DNA from: Aphrocallistes beatrix
Taxonomy: Eukaryota > Porifera > Hexactinellida > Sceptrulophora > Aphrocallistidae
Direction: 5' to 3'
Assembly: GCA_963281255.1 (NCBI GenBank)
Contig: OY725491.1
Location: 3,782,001-3,846,000 of the forward strand
DNA: 64,000 bases
A program made the position numbers and the translations under genes. The stretch's first letter is position 1, and each line of letters begins with the position of its first letter. The notes under the pieces are model-generated. The model had not been told where the DNA came from. It saw only the letters and a list, made by a program, of their open reading frames with translations, and searched no databases. Below are positions 34,490 through 45,839 of this stretch, in pieces.

Positions 34490-35420
34490 ATATATACGAT
34501 TGATACTTTTCGAGTATATTCTTGTTCTAATTATCGGATTATTTTATTGCACTCGAATGGCAGAAGTAACAAGGATATAATTCTCTCAGTTCAAAACTCA
34601 AAATGTTCGAGAATTCGATCTCTCTCTATATATATATCAAGGTTGAAAATGAACGATTGCCAACCTATCAGTATTCTGCTTTTGTATAATGATTTAGTGA
34701 GATATTTAACAATTTAGATTTAGATTTGTTTTAGACTTTATATTAATTTTATCAGTCTTTTCCCTAATTTTGTTAGTATTTTAAATTTTTAATCAATGTT
34801 GTTAATCTTTTTAATAATATTGTTCGTGTTGTAATCAATTAATCAATTTTGTTAGACTTTCCAAAAATTTGAGTGTTCATTAGTTTTGTTATTCTTTTCA
34901 TTAATTATTATGTCAGGCGTTTAATAATTTTGGTAGAAGTGATTTGTTAGTAGTGCAATAATTATAACCGTTGTATATATCAATGACCATGCTCGAAATA
35001 TTGTAAAAGGACAACTACCATATTTGAATCTGAATTCTGCTAGAGACATCGTGAAGATTAAACCCAATTCCCGTCAAATTAGGTGAGTAGAGAGTATATA
35101 TATATATATATATATTTTATAAATGTTTCTAGAGGAGAAAAATAAAATTTAAAACATCGTCTGGACTATCAGAAGCATATACTAATACTTACCTGATCAA
35201 TAAAGCCCCCCCCACCCCCCCCCAATGGCCAAAAGTCCGAATCCATGATCCTGAAATCCGTGTTATTTAGTGATGAATCTAAGAATAAATAACGAATATA
35301 AAATTTATTTACTCTATGTATAAATTGTAAAAGAATATATTTGTTAGATAGAAAAGCAAATACTTACTTTATGATTCGTCTTCCTACTTTGCGGCTGTAA
35401 AAAAAGAACAACATAAAATA
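34490..35420. other. no gene seen; TA and poly-C tracts
   Basis: AT-rich with a TA microsatellite at 35096-35115 and a C-rich run at 35206-35223. Confidence 0.45.
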
Positions 35421-35457
35421 CATCCTTACTATTAAAACTCGATTAATGTTTGTGTAT

Positions 35458-36060
35458 ATCAAGGTTGAAACCGCTTCAAACAAATAATTTGGTCAACCGA
35501 ATAATTTGGTCAACCAAATAATTTGCATGCTTTCCCAACACAATCACATGTTATCACATTAGGTGGTCCGAACACGAATAAATCTAATAGGCTAACCTAT
35601 ATTTGATTATATTTTTGTATAAATGTTTATATATTGAATACATAGGTGTCGTAACCCACCCGGTTACCGGCAATGGCCGGGCGGCCCAGGGTGAATTTCG
35701 GGTACTACCCGGTAAAAAGCTTAGTGCTATTATATACTGGTAATTGACTGTTACTAATTCCTCATGTAGATCAAGGGTTCACGGCCCATTTGGCTGACGG
35801 TGACGCTGGATCAGCTGAAGATACGGCCCGATTAACTGACTGAACAGCCCTGGATTATTGTGGCCGGGCAGTCCAAGGGTAGGAAATAAAGTTTACGACG
35901 CCTATGATTGAATATATAAACATTTATACAAAAATATATTTAGTGGTTGACCAAATTATTTGCTTGACTAAATTAATCGGTTGACCAAATTATTTGGTTC
36001 TCAACCGAATACCAAATAATGATATTTGTTACAAACCAAATATCAACTAAAGTCGAACCT
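35458..36060. repeat. palindromic sequence with AATAATTTGGTCAACC motifs
   Basis: The left side has repeated AATAATTTGGTCAACC and TTTTGTATAAATGTTTATAT. The right side carries the inverse of both. A 266-bp hAT MITE sits at its centre. Ends are not precisely defined. Confidence 0.6.
35641..35906. mobile_element. 266-bp hAT-like MITE, perfect 8-bp TSD
   Basis: Termini CATAGGTGTCGTAA and, inverted, CATAGGCGTCGTAA; duplication ATTGAATA at 35633-35640 and 35907-35914. GC-richer than its surroundings (GGCCGGGCGGCCC). The 8-bp duplication argues for hAT, though the terminus starts CATAGG rather than CAGGG. Confidence 0.85.
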
Positions 36061-36559
36061 GCAATAACGGCCACTCTATATAACGGTCACCTGTCTAGAG
36101 CAGTCACCAATGAACAGTCCCGTCCGAAATTCCATAATAACTCATCATGGAACTATGACGTCATTGTCACATTTTTGAATAATTAGAAATTTCAGTTTTC
36201 GGTTATAACTCAGCCATTTTAGGTGATAGAAGGCTGAAATTTAATAGATTATGTATATATATTAATATTCTACACATATAATACTACTATCATCAAAAAA
36301 GGATGACTCATCACTCTGTCATGACGTCATCATTATTCATCAAAAATGAAATTTGATGATTTTTCGAGTGATATCGATTATAACAGTAAGACAGACATAT
36401 TTAGAGATGTTATCTCCCTTATAATTAATCAATGTAAGCCCAGTAGCGAAACGGAAGCAAGCGCTTGTAATCTATTAACGATTGAATCTTTCGTAAAGCT
36501 GTGCGTTCAAGGGAGGTGTCCATTCTGGTGGGTGGAGTGTATTCAGGTGGGATAATTGT

Positions 36560-37200
36560 AAACATCTGTCATCATCTGAGTTAGGGGCAAGATCGTAGAT
36601 GCTGCCATATGCGGTGTGAACTGCGGGGTTGTCTAGTTACGTGGGCTGTGGCACTAGTCTGGCCGATGTAACAGGCTTTAGGTACGTAAGGGTGGTGTAG
36701 GAGATAAATGCAAGGGAAATTCCAACATGGATCGAATGGAAAATGGATGGGATAGTTAAATATCTGGTCATACGAAACACCGTTTTTGGCATGTGGTGAA
36801 ACGATGGGTGTGATGGATAATTGGGTAGCTATGAGAGATGGTAGCCTCAAGTGGTGCAAGGGGGATTTTAGGGACAAGATGGAACGAGATTTTGGTTAGG
36901 GGGCGAGCTGTTGTCAGGTGGGTCTGGTTTGAGATTATGGGTAGAGAATGGGGAATGTGTCCAGGAGTGGCTTCTTGTCGGTAAGCTTTGGGAAGTAGAA
37001 TAAATCTGTAATCGCTGATACGAATTCAGAGGGGATGTGGCTTGCCCTAAGTAGAGCGGGGGCGATAGCGCAGAAAGTAATTTTGGAGCGCATCGCCGGG
37101 GTGTGAGGATAGTGTGGAGGAGCGGTGAACGACTTAAAGATTTGTCTTCGTGATGGGTGGTTGGAAGAAAGGTGGATTGGGGCGGGCTGGAGGAAGGGTT
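36560..37200 (-). pseudogene. GC-richer coding remnant, possible GIY-YIG (Penelope-like) end
   Basis: The region is clearly richer in G+C than its neighbours, with long minus-strand open stretches. These include KITFCAIAPALLRASHIPSE and, after stops, the frame 36877-36581 with PCIYLLHHPYVPKACYIGQT. A GIY-like triplet about ten residues before YIGQT is the signature of GIY-YIG endonucleases, found at the C-terminus of Penelope-like retroelements. The following RLVPQPT-type frame lacks the usual Arg/His/Asn pattern in one frame. I cannot confirm the class; another retroelement or a transferred fragment is possible. Confidence 0.35.
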
Positions 37201-37212
37201 GTGTTATTGATA

Positions 37213-37284
37213 CGATGGATATATATATACTCTAACGAATTGGCGAAGAAACTGCGAGGCATAGAAGCTGATTTTTGGCATGAT
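37213..37284 (+). repeat. Helitron-like repeat, short fragment
   Basis: ATATATACTCTAACGAATTG and GCTGATTTTTGGCATG of the family body only. Confidence 0.6.
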
Positions 37285-37329
37285 CTATGTGTGTTAATGA
37301 TAATGTAACAAAACATACAAACATTCCAT

Positions 37330-37495
37330 TTTGTTTGGATGGTACTAGCATATAAGCATATAATAAAGATTGTAGATAGAATATTCTGAACGATTTTGTG
37401 AGAGTTTATCCAATCTGGAACCTTGTACTACAGTTTGCAGGACAAGGTTTGTGAGGAAATAATGTGTCGCGCAGGCAGCTAGAATCGAGAATATG
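37330..37495. repeat. diverged relative of the 13402 MITE arm
   Basis: GTAGATAGAATATTCTGAAC, ATCTGGAACCTTGTACTAC and GAATCGAGAATATG align in order with 13485-13610. Confidence 0.5.
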
Positions 37496-37496
37496 G

Positions 37497-37640
37497 GGCT
37501 GTCACGAAAATTTTGGTCCGAGAAAAAATTGGTCCGGGAGACCAATTCTTTCATGGAAAATTGGTCCTCCCCTGAACATTTTGGTCCTGCTGTTCTGATA
37601 CAAATGGTCCCCTCGGATATATGGTCCGGGGGGACCATTT
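37497..37640. repeat. cluster of GGTCC/GGACC hairpins
   Basis: Within 140 bp, TTGGTCC or ATGGTCC occurs about six times with inverse partners. The most regular hairpin pairs AAATGGTCCCC (37608) with GGGGACCATTT (37631). Confidence 0.7.
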
Positions 37641-37957
37641 GTACTAATTATCAAATTTTTAGTAAAATATTCCCCCTGAATTACACTTTTTAGCATCAGA
37701 TTAATAAGGCTTTATCCAACACTGAATTTGCTTCTATATTATCTTCTTTTGCCAAGTCATACAGTATAGTAGTTTTATTAAACAATCATCCAGTGATATT
37801 CTAAGATCATCACTATGCATTTAGGTACATTTTTCGAGCCAGCTCTAGTATAGAAATAAAATGAGTTGTTCGATAGATATGATAGAGAAAAAAAATGTCA
37901 ATCGACAGACTGATAGTGCAGCTCCATTAAGTGACTCGTAGGGTATTTACATAATAC

Positions 37958-38300
37958 AAGCGCGCTTCGCTTGCTTGCACTGCACGAGTTGCGGACACTG
38001 CGTATTCACAGAGTTACCCAATGGGCGCTTGGGGATATTAGAGAAACAATACGTCGCTTTCTTGTTCTCTACTAAGTATGTTGAATTGTCATTTGTCTCC
38101 AGTTACTTTAATGAAATCGGAACTATAGCAGCAAATTTGCGTTCATGATAAATATAATTTAGTTCATATTAAGTCAACTAATCCTGAATGTATGGTCAGT
38201 TTGAATACACAAAGTTCACATTACTAAAGATTATTATACTTGAATAATCGAACAATTTCAATTCATGTCGTTAACAACAATTAAAGTGTGTTATATAGTA
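37958..38300 (-). repeat. Helitron-like repeat, divergent subfamily
   Basis: Inverted 3' end CAAGCGCGCTTCGCTTGCTT followed by the body GGGGATATTAGAGAAACAAT shared with 21647-21960. The Tc1 at 38301 interrupts its far side. Confidence 0.6.
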
Positions 38301-38861
38301 GAGTTTGTCTCATAATTATTGAGAATTGTTCAATTGAGTCATATGCATGCGAGTTTAATTAACTTAATCAGCACTAAATAATTGGAAAACGTTGTTTATA
38401 TTCTCGTTTTAATATTTTGTTGCATGACCATTATTACTGGTTACTAACTCGCATCTTTTCTTCATCGATTTCCAGTAAGGTGCTAAAAATTCTGGGCTAA
38501 GACTCCACCATAATTCGAGAAGTTGATATTTTAGTTAATAATATCTCTTAAATAGGATAATCGGACACTTCGTATACGGACATTTCGTATATGGACATTT
38601 CGTATACGGATATTTCGTATAATGGACATTTCGTATACGGATATTTAGTATAATAGACAATTAGTCTAGATATTGTGAAATACATGGTATTCACCACATG
38701 TGTGCTAATCGTAAACATGTCTACGTTATTATTATAGCACATACACTTGTTTGGTTTGACAATTTTAATTCCATTCTTCATTTAAAATAATGTTATGAAA
38801 CACTTGTGATATTAATGAAGTGGATTAACAATAAATATCTTGAGAATAATAAAAATTTCAA

Positions 38862-40303
38862 ATGGCATCTTCAATCGATATTGGAACTACAACTACACTT
38901 AATATTGAACTTATTGAGTCAACCAGAGGAAAGAATAAAGCTTATATAGATGGATTTCTATATACTCTCAATCGTACAAGTTTAGAAGGCACTCAGTATT
39001 GGCTGTGTGAGCAGCGTGGAACATGTAAGGCTCGGTTGACTACATCTCCTGCTGGAGTAGTATTATTACCATCGGTACCCACTGAAATACTTAGTAGTCA
39101 CACCCATGGGCCCAATCCAGCTCGCTCCGAAATGTTGCGGGGTTACCAACTGATGAAGGACCGTGCATTGGTTTCTGGGGAGAAAACTCGTACTATTTTG
39201 ACACAAGGCCTTGTTGGATTAAACGAGTCAGGTATAGTTGCATTGCCTACTCTAGGTTCAGTTAAACGTACAATACGCCGCCATAAGAGTTTAGTAGAAG
39301 ACAATGCCATCAACCATGATTCTGCTGCTGAATTACAAATACCTGATAAATACAGAATTACATTAAAGGAAGAAGGTTTTCTAATACATGACTCTGGGAT
39401 CGGAGATACAAATCGGATGCTGATATTTTGTGCGCCCAAATGTTATCATTACTAGAAGAATCTCAAAATTGGTATGTGGACGGTACTTTCAAAGTTGTAC
39501 CAGAACAATTCTTTCAGCTGTACACGATTCACGCTCAGAAGGGCGGGATGGTAATTCCATGTGTCTACGCACTGTTGACAAACAAGAGTGAGTTAACATA
39601 CACTAGACTTTTCACTAAGCTGATTGAAATACGTCCTGGGTTGAATCAATTCTTTATCATGGCTGACTTTGAGAAAGCGGCTATGAATGCACTAGAATCT
39701 ACATTCTTGAGTGCTGTAACAGGATGTTTTTTTCACTTAACACAAAACATCTATCGGAAGATACAGTCGGCAGGCTTGACAAATCTTTACATTGAAAATA
39801 CGGATTTTGCTCTCCAAATGAAAATGTTACCGAGCTTGGCCTTTGTTCCCGAATCCCAAATTACTCAATATTTCGAAATATTGAAGGAAGAACTGCCAAC
39901 GTCTGCTATAGAAATTGTAGAATACTTCGAGTCTACATACATTGGAAGATTGCTTCCTAACGATGAAAGAAGAACACCACCATTTCCCATTCGACTGTGG
40001 AATTTATACACACGGGTGAATTTAGAAGTCGCTCGGACGAACAACGCTGTGGAAGGATGGCACAATGGATTTCAATCGGGTATTAGTTGTGCACATCCCA
40101 GTTTCACGAAGTTAATGAGGTATTTACAGCTGGAACAATCTTTACAAGAAGCGGTAATAACAAAGTGGGAATCTGGGGAGGGCATCAGCCAGTCTAAACA
40201 AAGTATCGCCAGAAGCAAGCGTCTTCTAACAATCGTTTCGGATTTTGGAAATAGAGAACCAATAAGGTATCTAAAAGGAATCGCGCATAATTTTAACTTC
40301 TAA
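38862..40303 (+). pseudogene. MULE transposase with FLYWCH finger, one frameshift
   Basis: Frame 1 (38862-39455, ATG start): FLYWCH-type zinc finger at residues about 15-75 (STRGKNKAYIDGFLYTLNRT, YWLCEQRGTCKARLTT, HTHGPNP). Frame 2 (39428-40303): MULE catalytic domain, counting from its first residue, with YVDGTF (Asp 18), MADFEKAA (Asp 80), GCFFHLTQ and NNAVEGWHNG (Glu 209). A shift near 39430-39440 (…MLIF / CAQMLSLL…) is the only break I see. FLYWCH fingers bind DNA in this transposon class, which inserts with 9-bp duplications, as observed. Close to intact, so recently active. Confidence 0.93.
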
Positions 40304-40840
40304 ACTACGTACTTCATTTTATTCATTCCTAAATTAGTACAATTACATACTCTGTTATCGTACTCTCAATTATTAATAATGCTTCACAATCTCACATTTA
40401 CTTCTTAATTAATATTGTTACAGAGTTAATTGAAGATTTAAGGACCTGATTTATTAAGAAACATTTAAAAAACATTCCTAAAATGGCAGAAATGTTAAGA
40501 AACAATGAACCTGCCTTACAAAACGTGTTTCTTAAATTAAAAAAGACATTCCGTATTCCTTGAATAATAGCCGCGGCGATTAGACAGGTCACCAAATTTT
40601 CACTTGTCAATCTCATCATGAATGAAATAATACTTTTCTAAGCTTATTTTTCGTGCTGATTTCAAATCTGGAATCGGATTTTCTCTCAGAGGTCCAGATT
40701 TCTTTATTGTTTATCTCGAAATTTTGAAAATTTATAGAAATTTAGAATTTCCAGCCAAAAAACTGAAAATCTGGACGTATAGAAGAAATCTGATGAAAGT
40801 ATAACATCTGTGATGAAAAATTTTTGTTGACCTGTGTTAT
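40304..40840 (+). other. MULE 3' region, no gene
   Basis: AT-rich 3' flank of the transposase inside the MULE. The short minus ORF at 40398-40619 has no recognisable motif. Confidence 0.4.
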
Positions 40841-40849
40841 TTATTTCAA

Positions 40850-41060
40850 GCCCCCTCTAGGGTGGGGGGCGATTATTCGAGGTGGGGATAAAGTAAATGA
40901 AATACCACATTTTTTCTCATTTAAGACTTAGAAACTTATTATGGCAACTCCCCTGAGTGGGATGGAAGCCACCCTCGCCACCCCTGTGCCAGGCTCAGCT
41001 CGTTTATTCAAGGGCGCGATTATTCAAGGGGAAGCTGCTATTCAAGGGAATACGGTATAT
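40850..41060. repeat. MITE-like fragment inside the MULE
   Basis: GC-richer block ending GCTATTCAAGGGAATACGG; its inverse (CCGTATTCCCTTGAATAGC) has the look of a transposon terminus. The GGGCGATTATTCGAGG motif recurs at its left. No duplication identified. Confidence 0.4.
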
Positions 41061-41094
41061 GTTAACGAAAGTCGATTCTATTTAGACTAATTGT

Positions 41095-41220
41095 CCACTG
41101 TACGAAATTTCCGTATACGAAATGTCCATTATACGAAATGTCCGTTATGCGAAATGTCCTTTATGCGAAATGTCCGTATACGAATTGTCCGTATACGAAA
41201 TGTCCGTATATGAAATGTCC
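41095..41220 (-). repeat. terminal tandem array of the MULE
   Basis: Eight or so imperfect ACGAAATGTCCGTAT units, inverse of the array at 38565-38665. Probable transposase-binding sites (inference). Confidence 0.85.
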
Positions 41221-42369
41221 GCCAATCCTTAAATAGTCCTAGGCCAACTTCTAATTAGCTGATGCTTTAACCAGCTAAAGATGTTCTCGATAGAAGAGAG
41301 ATCTGGGCACTGACTGGGCTTTTCATATTGATTCTTTTTCATATTAGAGTCCATCCATGTCCGGACGACCTTACTAGTATGCTTGGGATCGTTGTCTTGC
41401 ACCAGGAACCAACGATTTCCATGGAATGTTTCTGCTTGGTCAATTAAATGCCACTCCAAAATCTACACAAATATGACTCCTGTTAAGTTTTGTGTGAAAA
41501 TACATAAGGGAAACATCCCCATGGATGAGAATGCGGCCCAAACGTGGACCTTGGCACTGTGTTTCACTGTTGGTCGATGAATTATTGCTCCAGGTTTAGT
41601 CCATAGACGAACGACACCTCTAAGGAGCCAAAATGAGGCTTCATACGCAAAATAGTGTGACACCAATAATTATTCTTGTACTTCTTTGCCCAATCTAATC
41701 GTTTTAACCGATTCATTTCTGTTAACATTGGAACCATCGAAGGATAAGGTTTAGTAGCGAGGTTTCCGTAGACATCTATTAACAGTATCTTGAGAGACGG
41801 ATACACCATTATTCTTCGTAATATGGGTTGCAATTTCACGAACTATCTTACTTTTATCCTTACTTACAAGCTGGACGACACTGCGCTTGATCTTTTTGCG
41901 TTTAACAGGCCTTCTACCAGCACCAATCTTGTCCCAAGGAACTCCCTTATTTGGCTCTTTTGATAGTCCGGTATACCGTCGCCAGGGATACGCCTAGTTG
42001 CACACTAATCTTCTTAGGTCGTATTATGTTTGATTGATACAATGTCATGATATCTTCCCTCATCTTATGTGAGCCATTTGCTAATTTTGTGAAATGAAAA
42101 GTCATAAGAAGTTAAACAATAGTGAAAACCTAAAGAAAGCTGAGTCATGATGATAAAACAAAATTCTATAACTAGAAAACGTAATATTTTTAAGATCCCA
42201 GTAAAATTTTCCAAGTATAGATTCTCTTTCAATGATATTTAATTACAGTAATGATTATCTCATCCGTAAGTATTGAATTGGTTGGTCATCAAATATACCT
42301 CAAAATTCTCAATAATTTATGACACAAACTGTACTATGATCAATCAATTCGATCATAAAATAACTTTAA

Positions 42370-43582
42370 GGTTGGTGTTTCCCATGCGAAACTTTTTATT
42401 TTGTATTAAAAATGTGCCTAAATTGCTTTTTTATCATTTTTAGATCCTTATAGGGATTCTAAACAATAATCCCGATTTTTATAACTCCAGCCCAAATATT
42501 TCGCCACTTTGAGCCACTTGTATCACCTGGTGTCGCTCTAAAAACGACACATTTTAAATGCGAAATGTCCCACAGCTATAACTTCTTTTAACAGTGCCTG
42601 ATCAACTTTTTAATGCTGAATTCATGCTCAGCTAGATTTCCAGCAATTTGATATATATATTGACCATATTTGGAAACATTTTTGTTTGACCGTGCCTAGC
42701 AACGGCCAGGAATTTTTTAACATTCCTGACCATTGCTAGGAAAAAGCAACCAAAAATATTTCCAAATATGGTCAATATATATACCAAATTGCTGGAAATT
42801 TAGTGCTGAGTACGAATTCAATATTAAAATACGACCTGGCATAGTCAAATGAAGTTATAGGTATGGGATTTCGGCGGAAACTATCGGACATGGTCATTTT
42901 TGGGCCCCAAGTGATAACTGTCAACTTTTTCACACTTTTGAAGGTGTCATGATGTGAAAATATTTGATATGTCATATTTTGAAGTTAAGTACTACTATAA
43001 GTTGTTGATTTAGGATGTTTCGATGTTATTTATTATCAGAATACAGTAAAAACAAATGGAAATCAAGCCTTTCCGAAGAAAATTGCTTTGTAGCATGTTT
43101 TAGCACTTAAAAAAATCAATTTTACAAAGGAGGAATCTCTAGTTACAAAGGTCGTAGAGTTAAAAACTCGACGGTTTTAGAAAGATCTCGTCACGTAGAA
43201 CAAAATGATAGAGACATATTTTGATATTCTACTTTAGAAAAAAGTTAAAATATTTTTCCTTACGAAAATCTGCCCCTAAATTTTGTATAAAAGAAATTTG
43301 AAAAAAAAATTGTTTGGGTTAAAATTGAAAATTCTATCCCTATTATTTTCTTTATTCAACCATTTTGTGCAAGAATAATTGAGTAAAAGAGGCATAAGGA
43401 ATTGAAGTTTCCTTGATTGTCCTCTATAAATTAGGTCATTTGGGAAAAAAAAAATTTCTCTTACTTCTTGGGCTCCCGAAAAGTGCATTTTGCAGATAAC
43501 TCATTGAGAATAGTTTACACAAAAAATTTTAGGAGAAAATAATGAAAACTTTTAAAGTTAGTTCTGGAAGGAAACACCAACC
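42370..43582. mobile_element. TTAA-flanked foldback element, copy B, 1213 bp
   Basis: Termini GGTTGGTGTTTCC and, inverted, GGTTGGTGTTTCC, with TTAA at 42366-42369 and 43583-43586. The interior has the same palindrome (CTAGCAACGGCCAGGAA / TTCCTGACCATTGCTAG) as copy A. Non-coding. Confidence 0.8.
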
Positions 43583-43778
43583 TTAAACAATCAAATAATA
43601 GACTCAAAATAGTTATATTCAATCATTTAAATGAGATAGAATCGTGTGAATCGCATTATAAAAGCATGATAATTGACTGGTTCCTACATGAACCAATGAA
43701 TTTCAATCACAAATAGTCCTTTTGATTGTATGTATATGGTCACTCCTGTTTAATCCTAATGAATTTGTATTATAAAGA

Positions 43779-44143
43779 ATCGAATTTGATTGGTCAGCAC
43801 AAGTTGTCACCTATCGTGGCGAGGTGGGAAGATTTCGCTTTGATCTTCGAAATAATCTTAGAAAAACTTATTATTATTTACCTGTGTGCTAAATTTCACA
43901 TTTCTAGCACGAGTGTGATTCTAACTTGTTTACTTGTATTGAGTTAGTTATCATCTTATATATTAAAACGTAATGTTTTTGTGTGTGCAGAATTGATTGA
44001 GGAACCTGGAGGTGCTAGAAATGTGAAATTTAGCACACAGGTAAGTAATAATGAGTCTACGATTAAGTTCGAAGATCTAAGCGAAATCTTCACACCTCGA
44101 CGGGATAGGGGACAAATTGTGCTGACTAATCAAATTCGTTTAT
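43779..44143. repeat. 365-bp inverted repeat
   Basis: AAATTTGATTGGTCAGCACA and AGCACACAGGTAA-type blocks on the left pair with the inverse on the right (TGTGCTGACTAATCAAATTC). The right arm contains ATATTAAAACGTAATG and GAATTGATTGAGGAACCTGG, a diverged version of the Helitron-like 5' region. A one-arm relative lies at 21940-22085. Confidence 0.6.
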
Positions 44144-44344
44144 TTTATAATGTTAGCCAAACCTCAAGATTTTTCGCGGGCAGAAGCTAGTGAAATATTA
44201 TGAAACCATTGTAACACAAATAAAAAAGAATAAATTTGAACTATAAATATTATTATACAAGTAGCTTAATTATATTATACAATAATTGCTGAGCAAAATA
44301 AACATGATTATTCTTTAATTATACGTTATGGATAAAACTATATA

Positions 44345-44529
44345 CAGTCAGGGTCGCTTATTGTGAACCACCAGGGGACAAAAAAAATCTGTTCATAATA
44401 GAGATACTTCATATTATGCGAACTTGATTCAATACAAATCCTAACTAAAAATGAAATTGGGACCAGGAGGTTAGTTCATGATAAACGAATGTTCATATTA
44501 AGCGGGTTCATAATAAGCGACCCTGACTG
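44345..44529. mobile_element. 185-bp TA-flanked MITE
   Basis: Termini CAGTCAGGGTCGCTTATTGT and, inverted, CAGTCAGGGTCGCTTATTAT, TA at 44343-44344 and 44530-44531. Pogo/Tigger-like style; internal GTTCATAATAxGxG motifs. Confidence 0.9.
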
Positions 44530-44531
44530 TA

Positions 44532-45290
44532 TATTTTAAAACACCAAATGAAAAGTGATAGAAGACTTGGGTTGTGTTCATCTATCACATAATTAGTCTC
44601 AATGGTTGTAGAAACGATAAGTCATCTGCACCAGTACTGGATGCGAGTGGTAACGATCAGCTAGAATTTGCTTAACATCCAAATAACAGCTGGCACAAGG
44701 TTAATTGTTCATGAATAATATCCAAAGCGTATCACTGAAATATTTTCTCCTTCTCAAATTGAGAAACATAGTTAATAAGATACAATATGTAGGATTATTA
44801 GTATTAAAAGTAAGCATTAGGCACAAAAAGCTGATTTTTGCCATGTGTTAGTTTTTTTGGTTATGGCAAAAAATTATTTTTTATGACTTGAGTCAATTCA
44901 CTACTTAATGCAGTTTTGCAGATAACGCGATTCAAATATGTGTTAAAAATAATCAGTGAAGTAAGTCAAAAGTTAGTTCTACTTTTAAACAGAAATTACT
45001 CACAGATATATATATCAAAATGCAAGGCTTTGAGCAAAACTAAGTTTAAGCATAAGTTTTACCAAAAACTATGTTTTCAAATAAATTTTAACTACTTGTA
45101 GTAAATATTTAGTGCAATCTTATTTTTTGTTGTATTTAAGTTTAAGTCATGTTTAAGATTTTTTGTGAATAAGGCCCCTGATTCGCAAATTATGACGTCA
45201 TCGCAATGATGCTACAAATTTCAAAATATTTGGTACAATATATAGTATTTTCTAGATAATGAGATGTTTAATTATCTTTTTGCAAGATAA
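44532..45290. other. no gene; small repeat fragments
   Basis: 44811-44870 is a fragment of the Helitron-like body (GCTGATTTTTGCCATG); 44900-45000 resembles the tail of TTAA element copy A (12740-12825). Confidence 0.4.
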
Positions 45291-45296
45291 GTGAAT

Positions 45297-45828
45297 TTAC
45301 CAGTATAACTGGTCACTAATATCTCCAATTAAGTTAATTAACACGCTTGCTTCTGAGATAGCTAAACTTACGAGATAAACGTTCATTATTGATACATTAT
45401 TGATACGAGAAATTATGTCTGGTGCACGTGCAAATATCTTGTGTAGCGTTAGGGTAATATTTGCCCAAGGAAACGTTTTCAAAATTAGTAAATATATTTT
45501 TCGACACACTAGTGCTATTTTCTCCGTGTCTATACGACGTTCACAGTTATATACTCTCAAGATAGCTCCAAGGTAGCTGAATCTAAATGATAGCTTCTTT
45601 GTATTCTGCCTGTATCATTGAAAGTATCCAATTTAAGAAGTCCTTCTGCCTGCTCTTTCCTTGCACTAAACAACGCCTAGTTACATTCCCAGTAGTGGAA
45701 GTTCGCACTTGTGAAGATGGAAAATCAATCAGAATATTTACAAAAATTTCTTGCACTTTTGATCTTTGACCTTCACTGAAATCTGACCATGTGCAAACTC
45801 CACCATTTAACTGGTTGATTAATTTCAT
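45297..45828 (-). pseudogene. fragment of a multicopy invertebrate transposon-like protein
   Basis: Two frames: 45828-45583 (QEIFVNILIDFPSSQ, then STTGNVTRRCLV) and 45560-45297 (LKTFPWANITLTLHKIFARA). The pattern GNTARRFF-like followed by PWxxxxxTLHKILxHG-like is that of a widespread multicopy protein family in invertebrates thought to be transposon-borne. Short and frameshifted; tentative. Confidence 0.35.
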
Positions 45829-45839
45829 TAACTAACTAA

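Larger units (their letters stand above)
35423..36466 (+). repeat. Helitron-like repeat, split by a palindromic insertion
   Basis: 5' terminus TCCTTACTATTAAAACTCG at 35423 after A; body resumes near 36137 (TCATCATGGAACTATGACG) and ends AAGCAAGCGCTTG before T36467. Between them lies the palindrome at 35458-36060. Confidence 0.6.
38556..41227 (+). mobile_element. MULE (Mutator-like element), 2672 bp, perfect 9-bp TSD
   Basis: Flanked by CTTAAATAG at 38547-38555 and 41228-41236. Ends GATAATCGGACACTTCG and, inverted, GATTGGCGGACATTTCA. Both ends carry arrays of the 15-17-bp unit CGTATACGGACATTT (38565-38665 and 41095-41220, inverted). Encodes a FLYWCH/MULE transposase. Confidence 0.95.
38432..42063 (-). 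pseudogene. Tc1 transposase, interrupted by MULE and mutated
   Basis: Starts with ATG at 42063 (MREDIMTLYQSN, then ISVQLGVSLATVYRTIKRAK: helix-turn-helix) and runs through several frames. NEMNRLKRLDWAKKY-like and VWAAFSSMGMFPLCIF blocks precede the catalytic pieces. The first catalytic Asp is lost (FAYEASFWLL instead of FADEASF); VQDNDPKHT (second Asp) and SSIENIFSWLK (Glu) remain. The last 35 or so residues (SLSPEFLAPYWKSMKKRCEL) lie on the far side of the MULE, 38535-38432. Several frameshifts in addition. Non-functional for at least three independent reasons. Confidence 0.88.
38301..42331 (-). mobile_element. Tc1-like element split by a MULE
   Basis: Left terminus GAGTTTGTCTCATAATTATT after TA (38299-38300) and right terminus, inverted, CAGTTTGTGTCATAAATTAT before TA (42332-42333). 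Subtracting the MULE and one duplication leaves about 1350 bp, the normal Tc1 size. Confidence 0.85.

Noticed and set aside
36346-36555. 69-residue plus ORF
   Set aside because: Begins in the Helitron-like body and ends in unrelated GC-richer DNA; chance.
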